41,786 bases of DNA. Origin: Firmicutes bacterium UBA3553 (GTDB taxonomy: Bacteria; Bacillota; Clostridia; Tissierellales; Sedimentibacteraceae). Shown piece after piece: positions 17,977-24,760 of this stretch (the first letter of the stretch is position 1; every line of letters begins with the position of its first letter). Both the position numbers and the translations under genes were made by a program. The DNA lies in contig DFOA01000048.1 of NCBI GenBank assembly GCA_002381185.1, positions 9,383 to 51,168 on the forward strand, read 5' to 3'. The notes under the pieces are model-generated. The model saw only the letters and a program-made list of their open reading frames with translations, had not been told where the DNA came from and did not search any database.

Positions 17977-18009
17977 AATTATTCTTTTCTTCTTTATATA
18001 TTTTTATAA

Positions 18010-18035
18010 GACGTAGCAGTCATAAAAAAGTTTCA
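18010..18035 (-). promoter_or_regulatory. ECF-sigma-type promoter upstream of the WG-repeat gene
   Basis: On the minus strand TGAAAC (18035-18030), 16 bp, then CGTC (18013-18010) followed by TTATA. This is the TGAAAC...CGTC pattern of SigW/SigX/SigV-like ECF promoters, with the usual T-rich spacer start. The surrounding ~35 bp closely match the site at 24291-24317. The leader to the WG-repeat start would be ~210 nt. Confidence 0.6.
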
Positions 18036-18039
18036 CAAT

Positions 18040-18535
18040 ATAACTAAATCTTTAAATTAATATATATATTGTGTTTTATTCTTATCCTGCATGACTATTG
18101 AGAACATCTTCCTGTAAATGCATACCAATTCTCATAAATTGAAAAAGTTATAGGATTTTATATATTATTGTACTCTTAACAACATATGCAACCAAACTCT
18201 GAGATTAAAAAGTACATATAAATATTAATCTTAAAGTTATTTGATATAATTTAATTCTGAGCATGTTATTTATATATCAAATTATGTCGTTTGCCACAGC
18301 CCCATTTAATTGACTGAAAAACAGTACTATAATTATATCTGTACAAGGGGTGAAAATTATAACAATAAAAAACTATCACAACATATTTCAGATTATTTTA
18401 AAAAATAAACGACCCCATAGTGCCATACAAATGAAATCTCAATTTTTCAATTGGAAGTAATTTTTTCAATACTTAGTATAACATAATTAATTATATCCGA
18501 AAACTTGATATTAGAAAGGAAATAAAAGTTATATA
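18040..18535. other. AT-rich gap with no gene seen
   Basis: No convincing gene in about 500 bp. A 10-bp inverted repeat (18239-18248 with 18273-18282) could form a weak hairpin. A 36-codon frame from a GTG at 18350 has no usable ribosome site. Confidence 0.5.
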
Positions 18536-18634
18536 ATGAAACATAACTTGATTAAATTTTTATCATATTTTGTGTTACTTGTGAGATATGCTGCTGTCAG
18601 AAAATGCAGCCTGTTTAGCTATTATCATCCATAA
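18536..18634 (+). CDS. 32-aa candidate AgrD-like (cyclic lactone autoinducer) peptide
   Basis: The frame encodes a basic, hydrophobic N-terminal helix (MKHNLIKFLSYFVLLV) and then a Cys-centred tail (VRKCSLFSYYHP, stop). This layout resembles AgrD-type precursors: an amphipathic leader, a Cys that closes a thiolactone with a residue about four positions later, and a downstream Pro. Against it: the ribosome site (AAAGGA, 18515-18520) is 15 bases from the ATG, the charged C-terminal recognition tail is missing, and no AgrB protease is in the window. It may be a decayed or orphan peptide, or chance. Confidence 0.25.
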   Translation: MKHNLIKFLSYFVLLVRYAAVRKCSLFSYYHP

Positions 18635-18637
18635 GTT

Positions 18638-18742
18638 TCAACAATATGAACTAAACTTAACTGCATCAATAAAAAGATGTATATCTAAACCTAACGCAAC
18701 AGCAGCGTAAAGTGATGATACACGTCTTTTTTTAATACTCAA
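18638..18742 (-). CDS. 34-aa divergent basic peptide, TTG start
   Basis: On the strand opposite the sigma gene, GGGAGG (18754-18759) precedes a TTG at 18742 by 11 bases. The frame begins SIKKRRVSSLYAAVALGLDI after the start residue and ends KFSSYC. It is basic at the N-terminus with a short hydrophobic middle. Its ribosome-site region is an inverted copy of the sigma gene's. No family is recognised, and the start codon and spacing are only fair. Confidence 0.25.
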   Translation of the reverse strand: MSIKKRRVSSLYAAVALGLDIHLFIDAVKFSSYC

Positions 18743-18749
18743 AATTTTA

Positions 18750-18844
18750 ATTTCCTCCCTTGTAAAAAAATTTTAAGGGCAGGTTTACAAATCAACATTC
18801 TTCCTTGTCCTTAATATCCAAATGAATTTTTACAAGGAGGAAAT
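18750..18844. repeat. Inverted repeat of the ribosome-site region around the sigma promoter
   Basis: ATTTCCTCCCTTGTAAAAA begins the left arm (18750-18774), and the right arm (18825-18844) ends TTTTTACAAGGAGGAAAT: about 20 paired bases with small bulges, enclosing the sigma promoter. A transcript started upstream could fold and hide the sigma gene's AAGGAGG. A transcript from the internal promoter would carry only the right arm and stay open. Confidence 0.55.
18784..18812 (+). promoter_or_regulatory. TcdR/BotR/UviA-type promoter of the sigma gene
   Basis: TTTACA (18784-18789), 17 bp, GTCCTT (18807-18812). The -35 and the CTCTTT/GTCTTT-like -10 match promoters known for clostridial toxin-type sigma factors. 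The 13-base block CAGGTTTACAAAT (18780-18792) recurs identically before the hydrolase gene. The start would be near 18819, leaving a ~29-nt leader, which suggests autoregulation. Confidence 0.65.
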
Positions 18845-18847
18845 AAG

Positions 18848-19381
18848 ATGAGTTTATTCTCAATTTTTAAATCAGCACAAATGGGAGACGAAGAAGCGAT
18901 ATTGTTACTTTATAATAAGTTTTTACCAAAGATAAAGAAATGCGCTATAAACCTGAATTATGAAACTGCAGAAACTGATATAACCATACGATTTTTAGAA
19001 TTCATAAAAAATACGAACTTCGATACCATAGTTTCGAAATGTGACGGAGCTGTTATAAATTATACCAATAAATTTTTTAACAATACTTATATAAATTTAT
19101 TAATTTCAAAGGACACTCATATGTCCTTAATTTATCTCGACGATGAAAACAGTTTCACAAGAGACGTACCATATTACGATGATCAAAGCAATTTAGAGCT
19201 TGATTGCTTTTCATCTCTTACTGAACTTCAAAGAAAAATAATAATATACAGATATATTTACGGATACTCCGTACAAGAAATAGCACAAAAACTGAAAATT
19301 TCAAGACAAGCTGTAAACAGAGCCAAAAATAGGGGAATAAAAATCATCAAGTCTATTTATGACGAATATTTGAAGCCATAA
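18848..19381 (+). CDS. UviA/BotR/TcdR-like alternative sigma factor (group 5 sigma-70)
   Basis: This 177-residue protein has the size and layout of the toxin/bacteriocin sigma factors TcdR, BotR, TetR(clostridial) and UviA. It has a divergent region 2 in the first ~85 residues, an acidic linker, and a clear region 4 (LTELQRKIIIYRY at 124-136, then the helix-turn-helix GYSVQEIAQKLKISRQAVNR at 139-158, followed by a basic helix). Such factors direct RNA polymerase to toxin or bacteriocin genes. Two matching promoters are present in the window, one before this gene and one before the cell-wall hydrolase. ACAAGGAGG lies six to eight bases before the ATG. No anti-sigma gene is adjacent. A general phage-type sigma-like regulator is the alternative reading. 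Confidence 0.75.
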   Translation: MSLFSIFKSAQMGDEEAILLLYNKFLPKIKKCAINLNYETAETDITIRFLEFIKNTNFDTIVSKCDGAVINYTNKFFNNTYINLLISKDTHMSLIYLDDENSFTRDVPYYDDQSNLELDCFSSLTELQRKIIIYRYIYGYSVQEIAQKLKISRQAVNRAKNRGIKIIKSIYDEYLKP

Positions 19382-19526
19382 TATAAATAAGTTTTACTAT
19401 GTATGTATATCATAAAAAAAGAAAAGAACTATCAAAACATTATTTCATCAGGTTCAGTTTTACTAAAATATTAAACAAATAATAAATTTTTAAAGAAATA
19501 ATATTTTGTATAGTTCCTAATTCGTA

Positions 19527-19659
19527 AATTAATGAAAATTCTTAGAGAGCGTTTCAAGTTTTGTGCGAGCACTCTGATTCCTTAGTTTTCCATTCTTCTT
19601 CAAAAGAATCAGGAATCCTTAATACACAAGGCATTATGTACTTGTAATTTTCATTAATT
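19527..19659. repeat. 133-bp element with 14-bp terminal inverted repeats
   Basis: AATTAATGAAAATT (19527-19540) is repeated inverted at 19646-19659. Inside lie the complementary words GATTCCT and AGGAATC. It encodes no protein of note. It could be a small MITE-like relic or a structured RNA. It sits between the sigma gene and the hydrolase. Confidence 0.4.
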
Positions 19660-19682
19660 CAATTATACTAAACCTCTTGCAG

Positions 19683-19778
19683 TTATTTCCATCTTACAGT
19701 TTTCTTTAATTCCCTTGATTTTATATATTTGTCCTGTCCAGACCGTTCGCCGGAGGATTTAACGCATTTAAATTCCAT
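19683..19778 (-). CDS. 31-aa small ORF with a strong ribosome site
   Basis: AAGGAG (minus strand, 19792-19787) is eight bases before the ATG at 19778, which is ideal. The peptide begins MEFKCVKSSGERSGQDKY and ends KKTVRWK. It is strongly basic with one Cys and no membrane segment. It lies antisense in the gap between the sigma gene and the hydrolase. I do not recognise it. It may be a genuine small protein or the leftover start of a lost gene. Confidence 0.3.
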   Translation of the reverse strand: MEFKCVKSSGERSGQDKYIKSRELKKTVRWK

Positions 19779-19875
19779 ATGTCCATCTCCTTCTCAAGAA
19801 AACTCATATTAAAATGCTAACTGTACTTTGTCCTTTTCTTTTTTATTTATATATGAAAAATATTTTAAATTCAGG

Positions 19876-19904
19876 TTTACAAATAGAATTTTAAACTTGT
19901 CTTT
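19876..19904 (+). promoter_or_regulatory. TcdR/BotR/UviA-type promoter of the cell-wall hydrolase
   Basis: TTTACA (19876-19881), 17 bp, GTCTTT (19899-19904), within the same CAGGTTTACAAAT block (19872-19884) found before the sigma gene. The leader would be ~120 nt and contains the small palindrome ATACC-AATC-GGTAT (19990-20003), a possible operator or hairpin just before the ribosome site. Confidence 0.65.
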
Positions 19905-20033
19905 ATTTAGTGTAAAGCAATTCAAACAAAAATGTATTTTAAGAAAATCCGGATTGTGCATCTAGTTTAGAATTTCTTACAGAAAACTAATACCAATCGG
20001 TATAGTTAAAAAATTTATTAAGGAGGTTTTAGT

Positions 20034-20543
20034 ATGGCATATGGAGAAAGTATACCTTATCCTAGTAACCCTAATCCCACTGTGGATTTTGCTAATTTAG
20101 ACGGTATCGATATATTGGCTAGGCTAATAAATGGAGAAGCGGCTGGTGAAAGTTATACAGGGAAAATAGGAGTAGCTTATGTAATTAAAAACAGACACTT
20201 TGAAAATTTACCTGAATTTGGCGGAAGCAACGAAAAAAACATTATGTTGCACCCGAATCAGTTCGACGGGCTTAAAAGTAAAACTCTGGCATATCAACCT
20301 AACATAAATCTTCAGTCTTGGAAAGACAGCCTGTTTATTGCACAAGATTACTTTTATTATGGACTGAGATATGATAATCCAATAGGTAATTGTCTTTGGT
20401 TCGTTGGGACAAACTATTATGCAAACCATAGCTACACATCAGGTGGTAATGAATATTATACGGGATTCGGAACAGGATCTAGTCTCGTTACAGAAAAGGT
20501 TATTTTAGGCGGTCATGTATTTTTCCTTGTAGATGGATATTAA
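20034..20543 (+). CDS. Leaderless SleB/CwlJ-family cell-wall hydrolase
   Basis: The 169-residue product is almost entirely one Hydrolase_2 domain. The start of the fold, DILARLINGEAAGESYTGKI (residues 26-45), carries the expected catalytic E35. It continues as GVAYVIKNRH, later NQFDGL, and ends GGHVFFLVDGY. Relatives SleB and CwlJ cut cortex peptidoglycan during spore germination. CwlJ, like this protein, has no signal peptide and is of similar size. AAGGAGG is seven bases before the ATG. The promoter matches the adjacent toxin-type sigma factor rather than a sporulation sigma, so the enzyme may act in lysis, toxin-like release or competition rather than germination. A hairpin terminator follows. 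Family certain; role inferred. Confidence 0.85.
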   Translation: MAYGESIPYPSNPNPTVDFANLDGIDILARLINGEAAGESYTGKIGVAYVIKNRHFENLPEFGGSNEKNIMLHPNQFDGLKSKTLAYQPNINLQSWKDSLFIAQDYFYYGLRYDNPIGNCLWFVGTNYYANHSYTSGGNEYYTGFGTGSSLVTEKVILGGHVFFLVDGY

Positions 20544-20610
20544 TACCAGCTTAATCTATCTACCTGTAAGTGAAAGTCGCCTAAGTCAATTAATGATTTA
20601 AAAATCCAGA

Positions 20611-20642
20611 ACAAACAACAACCATCAATGGTTGTTGTTTGT
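20611..20642 (+). terminator. Terminator of the hydrolase gene
   Basis: ACAAACAACAACCA (20611-20624) pairs over 14 bp with 20629-20642 across the loop TCAA, followed by TTCTAAT. The long stem is convincing, the U tract weak. The rest of 20643-20752 shows nothing. Confidence 0.65.
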
Positions 20643-20752
20643 TTCTAATATAAGGATCTGTAATCAACTAAATTAATTATAGATATTAAAGTACAGAAAT
20701 AGATAAATTGCTATTAGAAAATAAGACAGCTATGTTTTAATTACAACTATTT

Positions 20753-20801
20753 AAAAAGACAGGCTGTATTGAAGCCAAGCTTATGCTTAAAGCTTAGCCT
20801 G
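20753..20801 (-). terminator. Terminator of the minus-strand unknown-gene cluster
   Basis: On the minus strand CAGGCT (20760-20765) and AGCCTG (20796-20801) close a stem that contains a second near-perfect hairpin (AAGCTT arms). It is followed by TCTTTTTA. It lies 14 bp after the stop of the 20815 gene. Confidence 0.6.
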
Positions 20802-20814
20802 CTTAAAATTAATT

Positions 20815-21615
20815 TTAAAACGTAATTTCATATCCGGATATTTTAAACATGTCATCTTCAAATTTATAAAAAACATCGAATACTCCATAAGACCTGAGAA
20901 TTGTTGCCTGAACCATATTTTCGTTTATATATACTTTTTCATAATTTCCGACATTCTGGAGTGCATTTATTCCCCCGCTACTATAATTTTTTTTAATAGC
21001 CTCATGTGTAGCATAGTAGTCCTTTCCTTCGACTTTTAAATGAACCCCTGTTTCCGTTTCTTCAAAATAGATAAGATTTTCAACATAATTGACAGGATTT
21101 TCAATTTTATATTCTTCCAAAGTTTCCAAATCGAAAACGTGTAAATTCCACACATGAATACCAGGCCCGCCAGAATTATCAACAATTAAACATAGTTCTT
21201 CCTTTCCATCTCCAGTCACATCAGCAAAATATATCCTGTTATTATCATACTTTGAATAACAGCTTATGTTCGTTGTAACTTTTTCTTTGTTTGTTTCAAT
21301 AGTTAAATTGTGAAAAGTGTAACTATTATCAGTGTCTGCGGAATATACAAAAACTTTCCGCTTATTATCAGGATTAACCGAACTTATTTCATAATAATTA
21401 TTCCTGCGAATGATGTTTGTTTCATTAATATATACACCCTCTATTACATTATCATATTCTCCATCACCGGGAACAGATTTTCGCAAGTCCTCATATTTCC
21501 CATATTCGACGTATTCTTGAGCCAGTTTCGCATTATTCAGCTTTACATTTCTTGCCACATATAACAAAGCTAGTAGCAATATCATTATTAATAGAATCTT
21601 TATTTTTTTATACAT
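20815..21615 (-). CDS. Membrane-anchored protein of unknown function with a possible VCBS/FG-GAP-like unit
   Basis: The product is 266 residues: a short basic start (MYKKIK), one hydrophobic segment (LLIMILLLALLYVA, residues 7-20) serving as anchor or uncleaved signal, then a soluble extracytoplasmic domain. The stretch IYFADVTGDGKEELCLIVDNSG (in two parts: ADVTGDGKEEL and CLIVDNSGG) resembles an FG-GAP/VCBS calcium-type motif, D-x-x-G-D-G. An ATG two codons upstream is only one base from GGGAGG; the second ATG at 21615 has normal spacing and is preferred. It is the last of four minus-strand genes headed by a LytTR regulator. I do not recognise a named family. Confidence 0.6.
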   Translation of the reverse strand: MYKKIKILLIMILLLALLYVARNVKLNNAKLAQEYVEYGKYEDLRKSVPGDGEYDNVIEGVYINETNIIRRNNYYEISSVNPDNKRKVFVYSADTDNSYTFHNLTIETNKEKVTTNISCYSKYDNNRIYFADVTGDGKEELCLIVDNSGGPGIHVWNLHVFDLETLEEYKIENPVNYVENLIYFEETETGVHLKVEGKDYYATHEAIKKNYSSGGINALQNVGNYEKVYINENMVQATILRSYGVFDVFYKFEDDMFKISGYEITF

Positions 21616-21639
21616 AACCATTCCTCCCTATATAGTAAT

Positions 21640-21665
21640 AGTAGACAGTTTTTTATATGTCTACT
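21640..21665. promoter_or_regulatory. Small hairpin or operator before the 21615 gene
   Basis: AGTAGACA (21640-21647) is a perfect inverted repeat of TGTCTACT (21658-21665), around an AT-rich centre, 25 bp upstream of the start codon. No U tract follows on the minus strand, so an operator is more likely than a terminator. Confidence 0.35.
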
Positions 21666-21710
21666 TTAAGAAAAACATGTCATTCTTAGTGCGCCCCCCT
21701 TAAATTTATA

Positions 21711-22634
21711 TTAATCAGCAGTCCATATATTATTGAAATATAAGTATTTTTGTTCCGTTCTTAATTCTGATTTCAGTTTATATACTTCTTCAATATTATT
21801 ATATATTAACTTAACATAATCTACTTCTCCGCCATTTATTGTGAAAATATACATATCGACCTGATTGCCTTCACAATATCCTGTTGATTTATGAACCATC
21901 ATGTCGCTTTTTTCTACAATACTTTCATTTGTTTCAACCATGTTATTATTAATGAAATATGCTGAAGCTCTTAATCTGACTGCATTATCTATTAGCTCAA
22001 ATATACTTTGCTCTGAATTAGATTTATCTATATCCGATATTTTATTAAAGCCATAAGTCGCTATCGATGCGTTAAGCATCATATCTAATGCATCATTAAC
22101 ATCTTTTGACACCTCATCTGTTATAGGCATAAGTGATTGCGCTAAACTTAATAAATAAGGAGACTCATAATATACATTTTGATATTTAATAGTTCCATTA
22201 TCAAAAATTATAATTTCGTTGACAGTATCATTGAATTTATACCGTAAAATATAATAAAATCTGTATTCATTATGCATTTTATTGTTAATAAAGTTAATTG
22301 GCATAATAATGTTATTTTCTAAACTTTCCAGTATAATATTATTTAATGAGGATTTTTCTTTTAAATTTATAGTTTTCCCACTATAATTTTCTAAAGTTAT
22401 ACCATCTGCACTTTCGAAATAAATCCAATTAAAAGTGTCTTGTATAAATGACATTTCATTTAATGTAGCTTCGGTAAAATTAACATTATTCTTATTTATT
22501 CTAAGTTCTTCGTACTTATTTTCTGTCTCAATAATTTTTGTTTTTAAATTATTATTTTCTAAATATAATTTAAATAAAATTCCTAAAATAAAAATTGATA
22601 CTATTAATAAAAAAAATTTATAATTTCCCTTCAT
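21711..22634 (-). CDS. Membrane-anchored protein of unknown function
   Basis: The product is 307 residues: basic start MKGNYK, one transmembrane segment (FFLLIVSIFILGILFKLYL, residues 7-25), then a predicted short coiled coil (Asn/Lys/Glu-rich, about residues 27-50) and a long soluble domain outside the membrane. The extracellular part is rich in Asn, Ile and Tyr and has a single Cys in the STGYCEG segment. No catalytic motif is recognised. The frame opens nine codons earlier, but AGGAGG is ten bases before the ATG at 22634 and fits that start. It lies 88 bp after the lipoprotein gene, so one transcript is likely. Confidence 0.6.
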   Translation of the reverse strand: MKGNYKFFLLIVSIFILGILFKLYLENNNLKTKIIETENKYEELRINKNNVNFTEATLNEMSFIQDTFNWIYFESADGITLENYSGKTINLKEKSSLNNIILESLENNIIMPINFINNKMHNEYRFYYILRYKFNDTVNEIIIFDNGTIKYQNVYYESPYLLSLAQSLMPITDEVSKDVNDALDMMLNASIATYGFNKISDIDKSNSEQSIFELIDNAVRLRASAYFINNNMVETNESIVEKSDMMVHKSTGYCEGNQVDMYIFTINGGEVDYVKLIYNNIEEVYKLKSELRTEQKYLYFNNIWTAD

Positions 22635-22722
22635 ACGAACATATCCTCCTATTTTATGCAATTCTTAAAACTAAACCAAAATCTCAAGGCGCAAACCATA
22701 ACGAAAGCATTAGTCATTGGCA

Positions 22723-23256
22723 TCATTCTTTCATATACAGATTTGTTGAATCTTCAGGTACATTTTCAAACTTAACAGAAAGTAAAAATACTACGGCATG
22801 TTTGGTAAGTGAATCTTTTGAAGCCTCATTATTCAATACATAAATTGTATCTTTAGTCTCTTTTTTATTGTCAAATTCTACTGTAAGGCCTTTGTCCTCT
22901 TTTAATAAATACTTGATATTAATAAAGGAATCATAAGAATGCTTTGGGCCTAGGGAATATACAAAAACTAAATTTTCAGATTGAAAGTCAATTTCTCTGT
23001 TATTAACTTCCATTATCACTGAAGGGAAACTACCAAAATATTTATTGCAAAAATCTATCCAATCTTCTTCCGAGGTAAAAACTAGGCACTCTGTTGCACC
23101 AGAAGGCTGGTTGAATTCATTAAGTGCAGCAAATCCCTGGAATAATATTTGATATTCTATTTTCTCAGGTTGATTATTTTTATTGCATCCGGTTAAAATA
23201 ATAAATATAATAAGGATAAAGTATATAAAATTATTTATTATTTTACTTTGTTTCAA
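22723..23256 (-). CDS. Lipoprotein, PrcB-like domain possible, TTG start
   Basis: The likely start is the TTG at 23256, eight bases after GGAGG (23265-23269). The longer frame to 23286 would run through this ribosome site. The 177-residue product has a type II signal with lipobox IILTGC (Cys near residue 23), then an Asn/Lys linker. The domain contains TSEEDWIDFCNKYF and, later, IDFQSENLVFVYSLG. The pattern 'residue entry, then idF...nlvfvysLG' recalls PrcB-type protease-associated domains, but the match is weak. It would sit on the outer face of the membrane. It follows the LytTR regulator by 55 bp and is probably co-transcribed with it. Confidence 0.6.
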   Translation of the reverse strand: MKQSKIINNFIYFILIIFIILTGCNKNNQPEKIEYQILFQGFAALNEFNQPSGATECLVFTSEEDWIDFCNKYFGSFPSVIMEVNNREIDFQSENLVFVYSLGPKHSYDSFINIKYLLKEDKGLTVEFDNKKETKDTIYVLNNEASKDSLTKHAVVFLLSVKFENVPEDSTNLYMKE

Positions 23257-23311
23257 ATTTAATACCTCCTCATTATACATAAACATATTCTTAAATATGA
23301 AATGTATTGTT

Positions 23312-24052
23312 TCACTGTTTCACCTTAAAATAATAATCAAAAACAGCTTTCTTGTAGTTTCGTCCTATAGGAACAATCTTATTAGTATTTGTTTTTGCAT
23401 CTAGAATTTCAATATTTTTTGATGACACGGATTGTATCTTTGATTTATTAATTATAAATCCGTTGTGGCATCTCAGATATAATCTCATGTCTATAACCTT
23501 TTCAAGCATCTTGAAAGTCGTTCGGATGCTTATATTTTCATTGTTTACCATGTATATGTTGACATTATTTATGATTTTTTCAAAGTAAAGAACATCCCTG
23601 TTCATAATTTTAATTTTCTTATTATCTTTCTTTATTATAAAAAAGCCCATTTCATTATTGCGGTGCTTATTCTCTTCAATTTTTTCTAATGCTTTATCCA
23701 ACACTATCCCAAGTCTGGCCTCATTTATTGGTTTGGTAATATAATGAAAGACAAATTGCTCATAAGCCTTTTCCGCATATTGGTGGTATGCTGTAACATA
23801 TATTATAACGGCATCCTTATCGATATTAAATATTTTTTCCGCAATTTCGATTCCACTAACGTCAGGCATTTCAACATCCAAAAAAGCAATATCATATTTC
23901 TGTTTTTCATACATTTCCAATGCCTCAGCTCCGGATGTTGTTTTATAACACTTATATAAAACACCTTTTTTTCCCATGCAATTACCTATATATTTTTCTA
24001 AAATATCCACATGCGATTCCAAATCATCACATAGCAAAAATCTGTACTCCAC
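23312..24052 (-). CDS. LytTR-family response regulator (AgrA-like)
   Basis: The 246-residue product has an N-terminal receiver domain with the acidic pair D9-D10, phosphoacceptor D59 (AFLDVEMPDVSG), T87 (IYVTAYH) and K107-P108 (YITKP). A C-terminal LytTR DNA-binding domain covers about residues 140-240 (ending RNYKKAVFDYYFKVKQ). The start codon is GTG at 24052, preceded by AGGGGGGG. No partner histidine kinase is in the window, so the input is unknown; AgrC-like kinases are the usual partners. Downstream on the same strand lie a lipoprotein and two membrane-anchored proteins, likely co-transcribed or regulated by it. An ECF-type promoter lies ~240 bp upstream. Confidence 0.85.
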   Translation of the reverse strand: MEYRFLLCDDLESHVDILEKYIGNCMGKKGVLYKCYKTTSGAEALEMYEKQKYDIAFLDVEMPDVSGIEIAEKIFNIDKDAVIIYVTAYHQYAEKAYEQFVFHYITKPINEARLGIVLDKALEKIEENKHRNNEMGFFIIKKDNKKIKIMNRDVLYFEKIINNVNIYMVNNENISIRTTFKMLEKVIDMRLYLRCHNGFIINKSKIQSVSSKNIEILDAKTNTNKIVPIGRNYKKAVFDYYFKVKQ

Positions 24053-24191
24053 ATATAGCCCCCCCTAAACGTAGATAATTTTTAAAGTTTCCATATTTTT
24101 ATTGTATAAATTTATATCGACATATTTGAAAAATAATTGATATGTACATTATTAAACGTAACATTCTTAACCTGAAGAAATTGGTATTTCA

Positions 24192-24266
24192 CTATTTACT
24201 CACATAAAAGTATTTATTTACGTAGATATTGTTAGGTCTTTGCTTGTTCCTAAACTGTCGTTTCAT
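24192..24266 (-). pseudogene. Possible start of a lost ECF-sigma gene behind its own promoter
   Basis: Seventeen bases after the expected start of the ECF-type promoter, an ATG (24266) opens 24 codons ending NNIYVNKYFYVSK before a stop. The string resembles the conserved opening of clostridial ECF-type sigma proteins (xIKVNGxYVEVSKEVY). No ribosome site is evident and the rest is absent, so if the reading is right this is a relic. Confidence 0.2.
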
Positions 24267-24290
24267 TTATTTCACTTCACTACTATATAA

Positions 24291-24317
24291 GACGTAACAG
24301 TAATAAAAAAAGTTTCA
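24291..24317 (-). promoter_or_regulatory. ECF-sigma-type promoter upstream of the LytTR gene
   Basis: TGAAAC (24317-24312), 17 bp, CGTC (24294-24291), followed by TTATATAG on the minus strand. It shares the T-rich spacer and most of its ~35 bp with the site at 18010-18035. The leader to the LytTR gene would be ~230 nt. Confidence 0.6.
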
Positions 24318-24530
24318 AGAATACAAAGTTCTGCCTTAAATTTATTTTAAAAAATCTCCCAGTGTAGCAGTAAATTAAATAATACCTTAAAGCTAATAGA
24401 TAGCGTTTTGCTCGTACAATTTATTACTGTTAACCGAATTTTATCAGTTTATCAAAGCTAAATCCGAAAACAGCAACACGTGCACGGGGTGCAACAATTC
24501 TAATTAGATACATTGAAAATATAAAATCAT

Positions 24531-24561
24531 GAAAATACCAGCAGAAAATGCTGGTATTTTT
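24531..24561. terminator. Bidirectional-looking terminator hairpin
   Basis: GAAAATACCAGCA (24531-24543) pairs with TGCTGGTATTTTT (24549-24561) over a 5-nt loop, with A and T tracts on both flanks. The gene it ends is not evident. No gene is seen in the rest of 24318-24733. Confidence 0.6.
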
Positions 24562-24574
24562 CAAAGGAGAGAAT

Positions 24575-24604
24575 ATGGCTGAAAGAATTTATATTTTGGA
24601 ATAG
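24575..24604 (+). pseudogene. Nine-codon stub with a good ribosome site
   Basis: AAAGGAGA is followed by ATG GCT GAA AGA ATT TAT ATT TTG GAA TAG, giving MAERIYILE. This is a common opening of OmpR-type response regulators (IYILEDD...), cut off by a stop. It may be the stump of a lost regulator gene or chance. Confidence 0.2.
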
Positions 24605-24733
24605 GAAAATTCAAAAGATAACTTGGTTTTCTTTTCCATTTGTAAATTCTCACTTTCATAATCAGTTCCCATAACGATGACATAACTTCACCAAAACTAC
24701 TCTTGTAGAAGCGGCTAAAATTAAAGAGGCTGA

Positions 24734-24760
24734 AGAAAGCGGGGCTGCGCCCCGCTTTCT
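24734..24760 (-). terminator. Terminator of the cyclophilin gene
   Basis: AGAAAGCGGGGC (24734-24745) pairs perfectly with GCCCCGCTTTCT (24749-24760) around the loop TGC and directly abuts the cyclophilin stop codon. The U tract after it is short. Confidence 0.7.

Noticed and set aside
18350..18460. A 36-codon frame with GTG start
   Set aside because: The purine-rich AAGGG directly touches the GTG, leaving no spacing, and the translation shows no family features.
18536..24052. A complete agr quorum-sensing system
   Set aside because: Only a weak peptide candidate and a LytTR regulator are present. No AgrB protease or AgrC kinase lies in the window.
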